Positions 11,370-20,300 of a stretch of 64,000 nucleotides of DNA are shown here, piece after piece. How positions within the stretch are numbered: the first letter of the stretch is position 1; every line of letters begins with the position of its first letter. Under the pieces are notes generated by a model. That model ran no database searches and was not told where the DNA came from. It saw only the letters and a list, made by a program, of their open reading frames with translations. The position numbers were made by a program, and so were the translations under genes. Source of the stretch: JBBDYG01 sp040901765 (GTDB lineage: Bacteria; Planctomycetota; Planctomycetia; Pirellulales; Lacipirellulaceae); the NCBI GenBank assembly GCA_040901765.1, contig JBBDYG010000040.1:186001-250000 (forward strand), given 5' to 3'.

Positions 11370-12788
11370 TCATGGTGTTAATGCCCGAATCATCCCTGCG
11401 GCTTTGTGCCAGGTCTCATCATATTCGGTTTCCGGTTCGGAAGCGGCCACGATGCCGCCGCCCACTGGAAGCTGCCACCATCGTCGGCTCGCAGTAATGG
11501 TTCGAATCAGAATGCTGCTGTCCATCGTGCCATCGAACCCAATATAACCGAGCGAGCCGCAATACGCCCCGCGAGCGGTCGGTTCGAGTTCGGCGATGAT
11601 CTCCATCGCACGCACCTTTGGCGCGCCGGTTATTGAGCCACCTGGAAACGCCGCGCGGATCACATCGAGTGGCCCTTTTTCGAATGCGAGTCGTCCCTCG
11701 ACGACCGACACCAAGTGTTGAACGTAGGCATAGTGCTCCAAGCCACAAAGCTGCGTCACGCGAACGCTGTCGGAGCGGCACACGCGCGACAGGTCGTTAC
11801 GCATCAGATCGACGATCATCACATTCTCCGCACGATCTTTCTCACTGGCAAGCAGTTCATCGCCGGAGAACAGATCGGCTTCGGGCCGGCGGGTCCGCTG
11901 TCGCGTTCCTTTGATCGGCCGCGTCTCGACGACACCACTCCGCACGGAAACAAAGCGTTCGGGCGAAGCGCTGCAAACCTGCAGCGCTCCCACATCGAGG
12001 TAGCCGGCGAACGGAGCGGGATTCCGCTCGCGCAGACGTAGATACAATTCCACGGGCGAACAGGTCGCCGGATGGAGGAGCCGGTGGGAAAGATTCACCT
12101 GAAACACGTCGCCGGCGCGGATGTACTCGATGGCACGATTCACGGCGGTAAGATACGCGCTGCGCGAAAAATTGCTCGTCAGCCGTCCGTCGCTGGAGGT
12201 GGGCCATTGCGGTGCGAGGGCCTCGACCGGAAGTTCGACGGTTTGACCGCGAACCTGTTCATGGACACCATTCGCGAGCCAGTCTTGGAACTGCTGTGTC
12301 CGGGCTTGCGCACGCTCGCGGCGGGATTGCGGATCGCTTTCCGGAAATCCCTGCGAGATCAACCATCCCTGCTCGGTGGCATGGTCCCAGGCGAGCACCA
12401 CGTCGTACATGCCAACGGCCAACGCAGGACAATGGAACTCGTCGTATTGCGGCCTCGGCAACCGCTCCAAACTTTGCCCCAGTTCGTAGGCGAATAATCC
12501 CGCTGCACCGCCTTGGAACGGCGGTAGCGACGAAACCGAGGCTGCGGGGTACTTTCGTAGTTCGTTTTCAAGCACATCAAGTGCTGGCGAGCCATCCGCC
12601 GGCGCCTTGTGCCACCAGAAAGGATCGGCTGCCAAGAACGAATAGCGCCCCAATTCGCGCATCCGAAGTGCGCTGTCGAACAGCACCAGCCGCGACAGCC
12701 CGCCGAGTCGCAACAGCGCACGGGCGGGCGTTAGCGTCGCCGGCAACGGCGTCACCACTGGCAACTCATGGTGATTCGTGAGCGTCAT
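11370..12788 (-). CDS. pabB: Aminodeoxychorismate synthase component I
   Basis: Chorismate-utilising enzyme that, with PabA, turns chorismate plus ammonia into 4-amino-4-deoxychorismate. Seen: N-terminal domain with FAYELGQSLERLP, GDVFQVNLSHRLL (near residue 235), SPERFVSVRSGVVETRPIKG, LMRNDLSRVC, and the active-site block GGSITGAPKVRAMEII. The PIKGT motif with Lys is more typical of PabB than of TrpE. The length of 472 aa is normal. It overlaps the 3' end of the DUF6513 gene by 23 bp, so the two are probably co-transcribed. No separate pabC (lyase) gene is seen nearby. Confidence 0.88.
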   Translation of the reverse strand: MTLTNHHELPVVTPLPATLTPARALLRLGGLSRLVLFDSALRMRELGRYSFLAADPFWWHKAPADGSPALDVLENELRKYPAASVSSLPPFQGGAAGLFAYELGQSLERLPRPQYDEFHCPALAVGMYDVVLAWDHATEQGWLISQGFPESDPQSRRERAQARTQQFQDWLANGVHEQVRGQTVELPVEALAPQWPTSSDGRLTSNFSRSAYLTAVNRAIEYIRAGDVFQVNLSHRLLHPATCSPVELYLRLRERNPAPFAGYLDVGALQVCSASPERFVSVRSGVVETRPIKGTRQRTRRPEADLFSGDELLASEKDRAENVMIVDLMRNDLSRVCRSDSVRVTQLCGLEHYAYVQHLVSVVEGRLAFEKGPLDVIRAAFPGGSITGAPKVRAMEIIAELEPTARGAYCGSLGYIGFDGTMDSSILIRTITASRRWWQLPVGGGIVAASEPETEYDETWHKAAGMIRALTP

Positions 12789-14220
12789 CCGCGCTTCGCT
12801 TCTCTCGCAAATAATGGCGGACTTCGGGCCGCGTCAAGAATCCCCAATCGAGCGCTTCGTCCTGCTGGTACTGTTTGCCGAGCGTCAACGCCACCACAGC
12901 TTTGCACATTTCATAGCCCAAGTAAAAGGCGTGGCTCGCGTCGAGGTTCTTCGGCAGCTTCCCATCCGGGCCGCTCGCCAATAGCCGCTCCATGAGTGCG
13001 AACGGGTCGGCGCCCAATAAGTGCAGGCCGCTCGAAACCAAATGCACTTGCCCGTCGGCGGCGAAGACGCGGTAGTTGTTGTCCTTTAATTGCTCGGCCA
13101 ACCGGTCGAGTTCCGCGGCACTCGGCTCGGTCACCGACTCGTCCCGCAGTAAAAGCAAGCCGCGCTCCAGATGTTTAGGGAGAACGCGGGACTCTACGGC
13201 GTGATACACCAACCGCCGGGCCAGGTCGCATTCCCGCACGCTCGATTTCGCCCAGTTGATGACCTGCGTCGTTAGCACGCTGCGGATACCCAACTCCTGG
13301 CAAAACCCTAGCAGCACGACGTTGACCCCCGCCGAATCGACATCGGTAAGCTCGGTCAGGTTGCCGATGCCCATCATCATTTCCGCGTCGGGATACCGCT
13401 CGCGGGTTTTCAGGTAGCGACCCAGACTGTCCGCGAAGCCAAACGCAATCGGCTCCAGAATAGGATCGATTCGTAGCGGAACCCCGCGCTCGGCAAGGAA
13501 CTCGATCGTTTCCTCAAGACCGGCGAGGGTTTTAGGGTCGTCCGGCACAACAATGACTTCGCATCCCCAATCGACTGCGGCCTCGCGATTGCTGCTGTTG
13601 ACGCTCAAGACCAACTCCGCCCCGGCGCGAACTGCAGGTTCTATCTCGCGCGGATCAAGGCTGTCGATCGACACGCGATGCCCCTCGCTCCGCAGCGCCG
13701 CGACCGCTTCCGCCACTCCGGTCCAAACCATACCGGGGTCGCAGCCCACGTCGATCACGTTCGCTTCATCGGCCGCAAGCACGCGAGCTTCCGCCAGAAT
13801 GTCCGCAAGTTTCAGCCGCGGGCAATTGTTGATCTCCGCCAGAATCTCGATGTCATACGCTCCGTAGCCATCGCGCGAGGGCGATTGTCCGAAAAATTCC
13901 GGCAGCCGGCGCAGATCGCGCGGGCCGCGCTCGACTGGCACGCCAGCCGCATGTTCAATCGGCTCAAGGTCGCCGTTGCAATAGCCCGGAACGATTACAC
14001 AAGTTGCGTGCGGCGACACCGCGATGCGCCGAGCAATCCATTCGGGCGTCATGAGCGCCGCCACGGTGATCGGCAGCACGTCGATCCAATAGGCGAACTC
14101 CGATTCCGCCGCGAGCTTTGATACGACCTCGCGCAACGAATGCTCCGCCAGCCGCCCCGTCACAAAATGCAGGTGCTCCTCGTGGAGCGGGCGACCGGTA
14201 GTGGGAGATAGGCTACTCAT
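12766..14220 (-). CDS. DUF6513, dihydropteroate synthase-like protein of the H4MPT cluster
   Basis: Large relative of dihydropteroate synthase (TIM-barrel part near residues 170-400: ANVIDVGCDPGMVW, VSIDSLDP, LVLSVNSSN, EVIVVPDDP, PLRIDPILEPI) with an N-terminal extension (LHFVTGRLAEHSLREVV) and a DUF4346-like C-terminal part. The group occurs with H4MPT genes in methylotrophs and planctomycetes and is inferred to act in pterin-arylamine coupling. Start ATG 14220 (MSSLSPTTG) is chosen because the upstream frame only translates a short repeat (14228-14300). Confidence 0.8.
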   Translation of the reverse strand: MSSLSPTTGRPLHEEHLHFVTGRLAEHSLREVVSKLAAESEFAYWIDVLPITVAALMTPEWIARRIAVSPHATCVIVPGYCNGDLEPIEHAAGVPVERGPRDLRRLPEFFGQSPSRDGYGAYDIEILAEINNCPRLKLADILAEARVLAADEANVIDVGCDPGMVWTGVAEAVAALRSEGHRVSIDSLDPREIEPAVRAGAELVLSVNSSNREAAVDWGCEVIVVPDDPKTLAGLEETIEFLAERGVPLRIDPILEPIAFGFADSLGRYLKTRERYPDAEMMMGIGNLTELTDVDSAGVNVVLLGFCQELGIRSVLTTQVINWAKSSVRECDLARRLVYHAVESRVLPKHLERGLLLLRDESVTEPSAAELDRLAEQLKDNNYRVFAADGQVHLVSSGLHLLGADPFALMERLLASGPDGKLPKNLDASHAFYLGYEMCKAVVALTLGKQYQQDEALDWGFLTRPEVRHYLREKRSADDAHESP

Positions 14221-14227
14221 TAGTTGG

Positions 14228-14300
14228 GTCGGCAATGACGAATGACGTATGACGAATGGTGTTCGCTTGCGTCCTTCATTCGTCATTCGTCATTCGGATT
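14228..14300. repeat. ATGACGAATGACG inverted simple repeat
   Basis: Copies of the heptamer-like unit GAATGAC/GTCATTC occur as AATGACGAATGACGTATGAC on the left and TTCATTCGTCATTCGTCATT on the right, about 20 bp apart. The element supplies the stop region of the SDR gene and lies upstream of the DUF6513 start. Several stray start or stop extensions in both genes come from it. Confidence 0.75.
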
Positions 14301-15088
14301 TCGTCATTTCTCCCAATGCCGCCGTTGACGTTCAGCACTTGCCCATTGATGTACGACGCGGCGGGTGAGGCTAGAAACGCGGCCGCGCGGGCGATATCCT
14401 CGGGCTGGCCCCATCGTTCTAAGAGCGTTTCGCGCGCGACGCGGTCGTGCCAGTAATCGGATGCCGAATCGCCCCATGCCGTCTGAATCCAGCCCGGCGC
14501 AATGCAGTTGACGCGCACCTTCGGAGCGAGCGACTTAGCCAAGCTCCGCGTGAAGGCCATCACCGCTCCCTTCGTGGCGGCGAACATCTCGCCGCTGTCG
14601 CCGCCCATACCCAACTCCGCGCGGTCCCAACCGATGTTCAGAATCACGCCGCTGCCGCGCTCTTTCATCCGTCGCCCTACTTCCCGAGAAAGCTGAACGG
14701 TGGCTCGGACATCGACCCGCCACAAGGCTGCTAGCTTTTCCTCGAACGACTTAGTTGCCATTTCGCCCGTCAGCACATCGACGCCCGCATTGTTCACCCA
14801 GATGTCAATCGGTGCCCAAGCCCACGCCGCTTGCACCAGGGCATCGCACTCGTTTGGCTCAGCCAGATCGGCAAGTTGCGAACTCGCCTGCCGGCCCAGC
14901 GCTTCTATTTCAACATGCGTTTGGCCGAGACCTGTTTTATTTTTCCGTGCATGCAGAAACACATTCGCGCCCTCCGACGCCAGTTCCAGCGCGATCGCCC
15001 GGCCGATTCCACTGGAGCTGCCGGTCACCACGGCATGGCACCCACGGAGCCAGTTGTGCGGGTTCGGCAGATTCTGAGTGCTATCCAT
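14276..15088 (-). CDS. SDR-family protein with degenerate catalytic site, 5' gene of the H4MPT run
   Basis: Rossmann-fold short-chain dehydrogenase/reductase relative. Seen: cofactor loop TGSSSGIGRA near residues 23-32, DLAE, WVNNAGVD, and C-terminal SYINGQVLNVNGG. The usual Ser (in xNxSS) is replaced in ILNIGWDRAE, and the catalytic YxxxK appears as FAATK, so the Tyr is Phe. NAD(P) binding looks intact, but normal SDR catalysis is doubtful. The last residues (after GGIG) translate a simple repeat. Position suggests a role in pterin cofactor synthesis; that is inference. ATG 15088 is preferred to GTG 15103. Confidence 0.75.
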   Translation of the reverse strand: MDSTQNLPNPHNWLRGCHAVVTGSSSGIGRAIALELASEGANVFLHARKNKTGLGQTHVEIEALGRQASSQLADLAEPNECDALVQAAWAWAPIDIWVNNAGVDVLTGEMATKSFEEKLAALWRVDVRATVQLSREVGRRMKERGSGVILNIGWDRAELGMGGDSGEMFAATKGAVMAFTRSLAKSLAPKVRVNCIAPGWIQTAWGDSASDYWHDRVARETLLERWGQPEDIARAAAFLASPAASYINGQVLNVNGGIGRNDEIRMTNDE

Positions 15089-15193
15089 GTGAAGACTGCC
15101 CACGGCCGACGGTTCGTTTCTTGTCTACCAGACCACGGAATCGTAGGATGTTTCGACGCGCTTTTGTGAGGGATCAAACGTCAACGAGGCACT

Positions 15194-16858
15194 ATGTCCG
15201 CCGATCGACCAACTGTTCCGGCTAGCGAGCGACGAATTTGGCGACCGTGGTTTCCGCTCTGGTGGATGTTCGGCGTTGCCGCCGTCATTGGGTCGTTCCA
15301 GTTTACCGGCTTTTCACTCGACCTGCGCAACATCGTTAAGATCGCTGGCATAATCGTCGGCTTGGTCGGTCTTTCGATTTGGTTCTTGTTGAGCGGCATT
15401 GGTGCCCGCAGTCTACGGAGAATTATCGTCGGCGTAGTTTGGTGCGTGCTGTTGTTCGCTCATCTGTTCTTAATTGATTTCCGCAACGATGGCGCGGGTC
15501 AACTGATCGGCTGGCGTTGGGGATGGCAAGCGAAACCCGACCAACTGCTCGACGTGCCCGACGCGAAAACCGCGATCTCCGATTGGCAGACAACCTTCTT
15601 TGATTATCCGCGATTCCTGGGAGCCGGCTACTGGGCCGAGGCGACGGGCGTGGACGTCGATCCCGATTGGGACACAAATCCCCCGCAAGAAGTTTGGCGG
15701 AGGCCGATCGGCGCGGGTTGGTCGGCGTTCGCGATCGTGGGCGACTACGCCGTCACCCAGGAACAGCGTGGCGACTCCGAACTGGTTGCTTGCTACCGCC
15801 TTTCCACCGGCGAACCGATGTGGATCCATGCCGACGAAGTTCGCTTCGATCCGCAAGACCTCGGGGGCAACTTGGGCGGCGTCGGTCCGCGCGCCACGCC
15901 CACGATTCACGACGCCCGAGTTTACACCCACGGCGCGACCGGCATCATCAACTGCCTCGATGCCCGCACCGGCGAGGTGCTTTGGGCGCACGACGTGGAA
16001 CAGGAGTTCGATATCCCGCCGCTCCTCTGGGGTAAGAGTGGGTCGCCGCTGGTGATTCCCGATCTGGGCATCGTCGTCGTCAATATCAGCGTGCCGCCGG
16101 AAGCATCGGGAACCGAGGACGCCACTGGATCGCTCACTGCATTCGACATAAGCACGGGCGAAGTGCGCTGGCGCGGCGGCAATCTCACCACTTCCTACGC
16201 ATCGCCAGTCGTTTGCGAGTTTGGGGGAGTGCGACAGATTCTGCAAGTCAACGAGGGCTATCTTACCGCCTATCGCGCAGAGGATGGCAAAGAACTTTGG
16301 AACCACGAGTGGCCCAGCAGCAGCAGCGGCAGCGCGGCTTGCTCCCAGCCAGTGCCACTGGCTGGCGACCGCGTGTTTATTTCCAAGGGCTATGGCCACG
16401 GTGCGTCGCTACTTCAGATCGCTCGCGACGACGACGGCCGTTTCCTTGCCACGCCGCTCTGGGAAAAGCCGGTGATGAAAACGAAGCTATGCAACGTCGT
16501 CCTGCGCGACGGCTACGTGTACGGCCTCGACGACACGCTGCTCCAGTGCGTCGAACTGGAAACCGGCAAGAGCATGTGGAAGAAACGCCGCAGCCCCCCC
16601 TTCGGCCACGGGCAAGTGCTGCTGGTCGGCGATCACCTGCTCGTAACCACCGAGCGCGGCGAGTTGCTGCTCGTCCAGTGCTCGCCGACAAAGTACCGCG
16701 AACTCGCCGCCGTTCGCGTGCTCGATGAAGAGGGCGTCACCTGGAACAACCCCGCGCTCGCCGGCCCGTATCTCCTCGTGCGCAACGATCGCGAAGCGGC
16801 CTGCTATCGGCTGCCGATGAAAGACGAATCTGTAGAAAGCGTCTCCGCGACCGATTAG
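15194..16858 (+). CDS. Membrane-anchored PQQ-like beta-propeller repeat protein
   Basis: Residues 1-110 hold three to four membrane helices (PLWWMFGVAAVIGSFQFTGF, IVKIAGIIVGLVGLSIWFLL, IIVGVVWCVLLFAHLFLI). The rest, about 150-550, is a PQQ-type beta-propeller with recurrent blades such as GTGEPMWIH-like STGEPMWIH, DARTGEVLWAH, DISTGEVRWRG, AEDGKELWNHEW and ELETGKSMWKK. Such domains bind PQQ in alcohol dehydrogenases, but most planctomycete versions have no known enzyme activity, and no catalytic Asp/Ca site can be assigned here. Start ATG 15194 has CGAGG upstream. Confidence 0.8.
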   Translation: MSADRPTVPASERRIWRPWFPLWWMFGVAAVIGSFQFTGFSLDLRNIVKIAGIIVGLVGLSIWFLLSGIGARSLRRIIVGVVWCVLLFAHLFLIDFRNDGAGQLIGWRWGWQAKPDQLLDVPDAKTAISDWQTTFFDYPRFLGAGYWAEATGVDVDPDWDTNPPQEVWRRPIGAGWSAFAIVGDYAVTQEQRGDSELVACYRLSTGEPMWIHADEVRFDPQDLGGNLGGVGPRATPTIHDARVYTHGATGIINCLDARTGEVLWAHDVEQEFDIPPLLWGKSGSPLVIPDLGIVVVNISVPPEASGTEDATGSLTAFDISTGEVRWRGGNLTTSYASPVVCEFGGVRQILQVNEGYLTAYRAEDGKELWNHEWPSSSSGSAACSQPVPLAGDRVFISKGYGHGASLLQIARDDDGRFLATPLWEKPVMKTKLCNVVLRDGYVYGLDDTLLQCVELETGKSMWKKRRSPPFGHGQVLLVGDHLLVTTERGELLLVQCSPTKYRELAAVRVLDEEGVTWNNPALAGPYLLVRNDREAACYRLPMKDESVESVSATD

Positions 16859-17356
16859 TGGTTATTGAGCTTCACGTAACCAACGGAATATAGGTGCGCG
16901 TTACTCGGTTTTTGCATTGAAGCCGGAGGCTTCGCAGCGATTAGCCGGTGGTAAGCGAAGCGCCACCACCGGAATCTGGATTTATTACAATGGAGCATCC
17001 CGGCAGGGATGCCAGCGATTCTTCGCTTCCCACAACGCTGCGATCCCTGCCGGGATCGTGCGGAAGATTCATTAGCTGTCCGGTGGTGCGCTGCGCGACC
17101 ACCGGCTAATCGCTGTCATCCCGCGGGGATGAAGAGTGGGGCGCGATCGGCGTGAGCGATATAGAGTTTGCGGCGCGGGGTGCCACTGGCTGTGCCAGTG
17201 TCAATTCACTGGCGGAGCCAGTGGCACGCACTACAAGCCAACGACTAATGCTCCTTTCCCATCGGCCTTGTTCCGGTGAAATGGGCATTCTGCAAAACAA
17301 CGAGGGACAGGCTATACTTAGGAACCTCTTCGCAGCAATCATTCGGACGATGCCAC
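16859..17356. repeat. 498-bp intergenic region built of nested palindromes
   Basis: No gene is seen. GCGATTAGCCGGTGGT (16937-16952) is inverted at 17098-17113. Inside lie ATCCCGGCAGGGAT (16997-17010) with its inverse at 17043-17056. A separate element, GTGCCACTGGC...GCCAGTGGCAC, spans 17180-17227; a second copy of that element is at 37098-37145. A TATACT at 17313-17318 may be the -10 of the downstream gene, but no good -35 is visible. Confidence 0.75.
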
Positions 17357-20300
17357 ATGCCCGACCTGGAACCAATCCTCGAAATCGCCCGCAGGGAGCT
17401 TCTCGACCTGTCCGCGCGCAACCGGCTAATCAACACCCATCGCGGTGCGTCCAAGTCTAGCCGCTTAGAGATTGTCGACGAAAAGGGCGACTCTGTTTTC
17501 CGGCGTTTGGTCATTGGCGGAAAGAGCATGTCGTTTTTGGCCAGCAATGAAAACAACGCGAGTCAGTTTGCTACGCCAACAGAGGATGAGAACACCCTTC
17601 TTCAGCCTTACGAAAATGCCGCCGTGGAAAGCAGTGACTCTTCCGATGATTCGGATCGTCACATTGACAGCCGCCTCCAGACAACTCTTGAATCTGATTC
17701 CCTGCAAAAGCGCCTTCTCAAGATTGAACGGGAAGCACTCACCTACGAGCAGGAGCAAGGCGTCAACGTCTTGTATCTTGCAATCGGCTTCCTGGCCTGG
17801 CAAGAAGAAGGCAGCAAAGGGGCAATGCGACAGGCTCCGCTCGTGCTGGTTCCCGTTCAGCTAAAACGTCAGTCGGCAACCGCCCAATTTCGTGTAACGT
17901 ACACGGGCGAAGAAATCACGACGAATTTGTCCATCAAAGAGCGACTGCACGCTGACTTTCGCATCGTCTTGCCCGACATTTCAGAGACGATCGAAGACTT
18001 CTCGGTCAGCAGCTACTTCGCAAAGGTCACGGAGGCGATTCAAAGCCAAACAACCTGGAAGGTCTTGCCGGATGACATAGTCTTATGGTTCTTTTCGTTC
18101 TCAAAGTTCCTGATGTATCGCAATCTGACTTCCGGTGCATGGCCTGCAGATAAACCGTTGCAGAATAATTCGTCGCTCCGCAAGCTGCTGATTGAGGGCT
18201 TCGACAGTGGCGTCGGCATATTTTCGAGCAACGAGGAGCCTATCGATCACAAACTGCGTGTCTCAGACACCGTACATGTGTTGGATGCCGACAGTTCACA
18301 GGCGATCGTCATCGAAGAAGTTCGGCAAGGACGCAACTTGGTCGTGCAGGGTCCACCGGGAACTGGGAAGTCACAAACAATCGCGAACATGATTGCCGCG
18401 GCTGTAAACGAAGGCAAACGCGTTCTATTCGTCGCCGAGAAAATGGCGGCTCTTGACGTGGTGAAACGCCGCCTAAAAAAGGCCGGATTGGGGGACATCT
18501 GCTTTGAACTTCATAGCAATAAGGCAAATCGTCGGACGGTATTGGATGAACTCGACCGCACGCTCAAGTTACAGCAGCCTCGTCTGCCAAACACGGACGA
18601 GCATTGCACCGAACTGGAAACGGCGATTACACATCTCAACGACCATGCGCGAGTCATGAACACTCCAGTTGGTCGGAGTGGCTTAACGCCTTATCAGTTA
18701 ATTGGCGAAATTACAAAACTTCGCGAGAACGGGGTACGAGGACGCTCCTTCGTCTTGAATGGTTGTCTTGAGTGGGACCGCGCCACCGCAAATTCCCTGC
18801 TGAATAAAGCCCACAATCTGGCTTCCCTTGCGCAAGCAGTCGGCAATCCGAGCGAACATCCCTGGCGAGGAGTTGGCCTCGAAGTTGTTCTCCCAACCGA
18901 CATCGATCGAATGCAAGACTCGCTGAAGCCAATTTCTTTAGCGCTAACAGGACTCCTTGAGTGTGGGACTGAGTTGGCTTCAAAATTAGGTGTTCCAAAG
19001 CCCAAAGATGCACGTGGTCTAGCAGTACTCGCAAATTTAGCGAAACACTTGGCGGCAGTGCCGGACTCCCTTCGGCGTCATCTCGCCTCCCCAGTCTGGC
19101 GAGAGCAGCGTCAAGCGATCGATGCATTGATAGCCAGCGGTAAGTCTTACCAAGGCCACAGGAATGAGTTCGATGGACAGCTTGACTCTCCTGCATGGGA
19201 AACAGACGTTCTCGCTGCGCGCCAGTCCCTAAAAGCTCACGGTCATTCGTGGTTTCGATGGTTCGTGCCTTCCTATCGAAGTTCCGTTGCCACGCTAAAG
19301 TCGATTGTCGCTGACAAGCCACCACAAGGATACGCAGCTCGACTTGCGTTATTCGATGCGATTCTGGTCGGCCAAAAAACGAAGGCGGAACTCGAAAGCG
19401 ACCGCGTTCGTTCCGTGGCCGTCGCCGCATTTGGCGAGTTGTGGAAGGGAGTTGATTCCGATTGGGAAACTTTTTCATATTTGGCCACAACCGACAATCG
19501 GTGTGCTGAGGTGGCGCCTGACCTTCCGCGAAACGAATTGGCCAGGCGAATCGGCTCTGCGGATGAATTAAAACCGTTGGTCGGACAAATCGCCCAGTCG
19601 CTGAAGCCGTTGTTCGAGCAACTTGTGCAATTCCTGCGGCAATTGAAATTCGACCTCGTCACTGCGTTCAGTGAAAAAGATATTTACGCCGTACCATTCC
19701 AATCGCTGATGGACCGCATTTCGCAGTGGCAACAGGAATACCACGAAATAAGTCATTGGACAACCTATCGGATGCGAAGCCGAGACCTCAGCACGACAGG
19801 GATCAAAACGGCTGTGGAGCTACTGGCGGGTGGACAACTTGCGGCAGATGATTTTGCACCAGCGGTCGAAATGGCTTACTACGAAAGTCTTATGCGGTGC
19901 GCGTTGACTGCGAACCCACATCTTGCGTCTTTTAGCGGCTCAGCTCATAGCCGCATTCGCAACGAATTCTGCAGGCTCGACGAAATGAGAAAGACTCATG
20001 CCTGTGCGGTTGTCGCCAAACGCCACTTCGAGGGCATTCCAGCAGCGGAAGGAGTTTTTGGCGAAATTGGCATCGTCCGACGAGAGATCAATAAGAAAAG
20101 CCGCCACTTGCCGATTCGCAAGCTGATTAGCCAGGCAGGCCGGGCAATCCAGTCGATCAAGCCTGTGTTCATGATGAGCCCGATTTCGATTGCGCAATTT
20201 CTGCCGCCGGGAGAAATTGCGTTTGATCTTCTGCTTATTGACGAGGCAAGTCAGGTGCAACCCGTCGATGCGTTCGGTGCGGTGGCCATTGCCAATCAAG

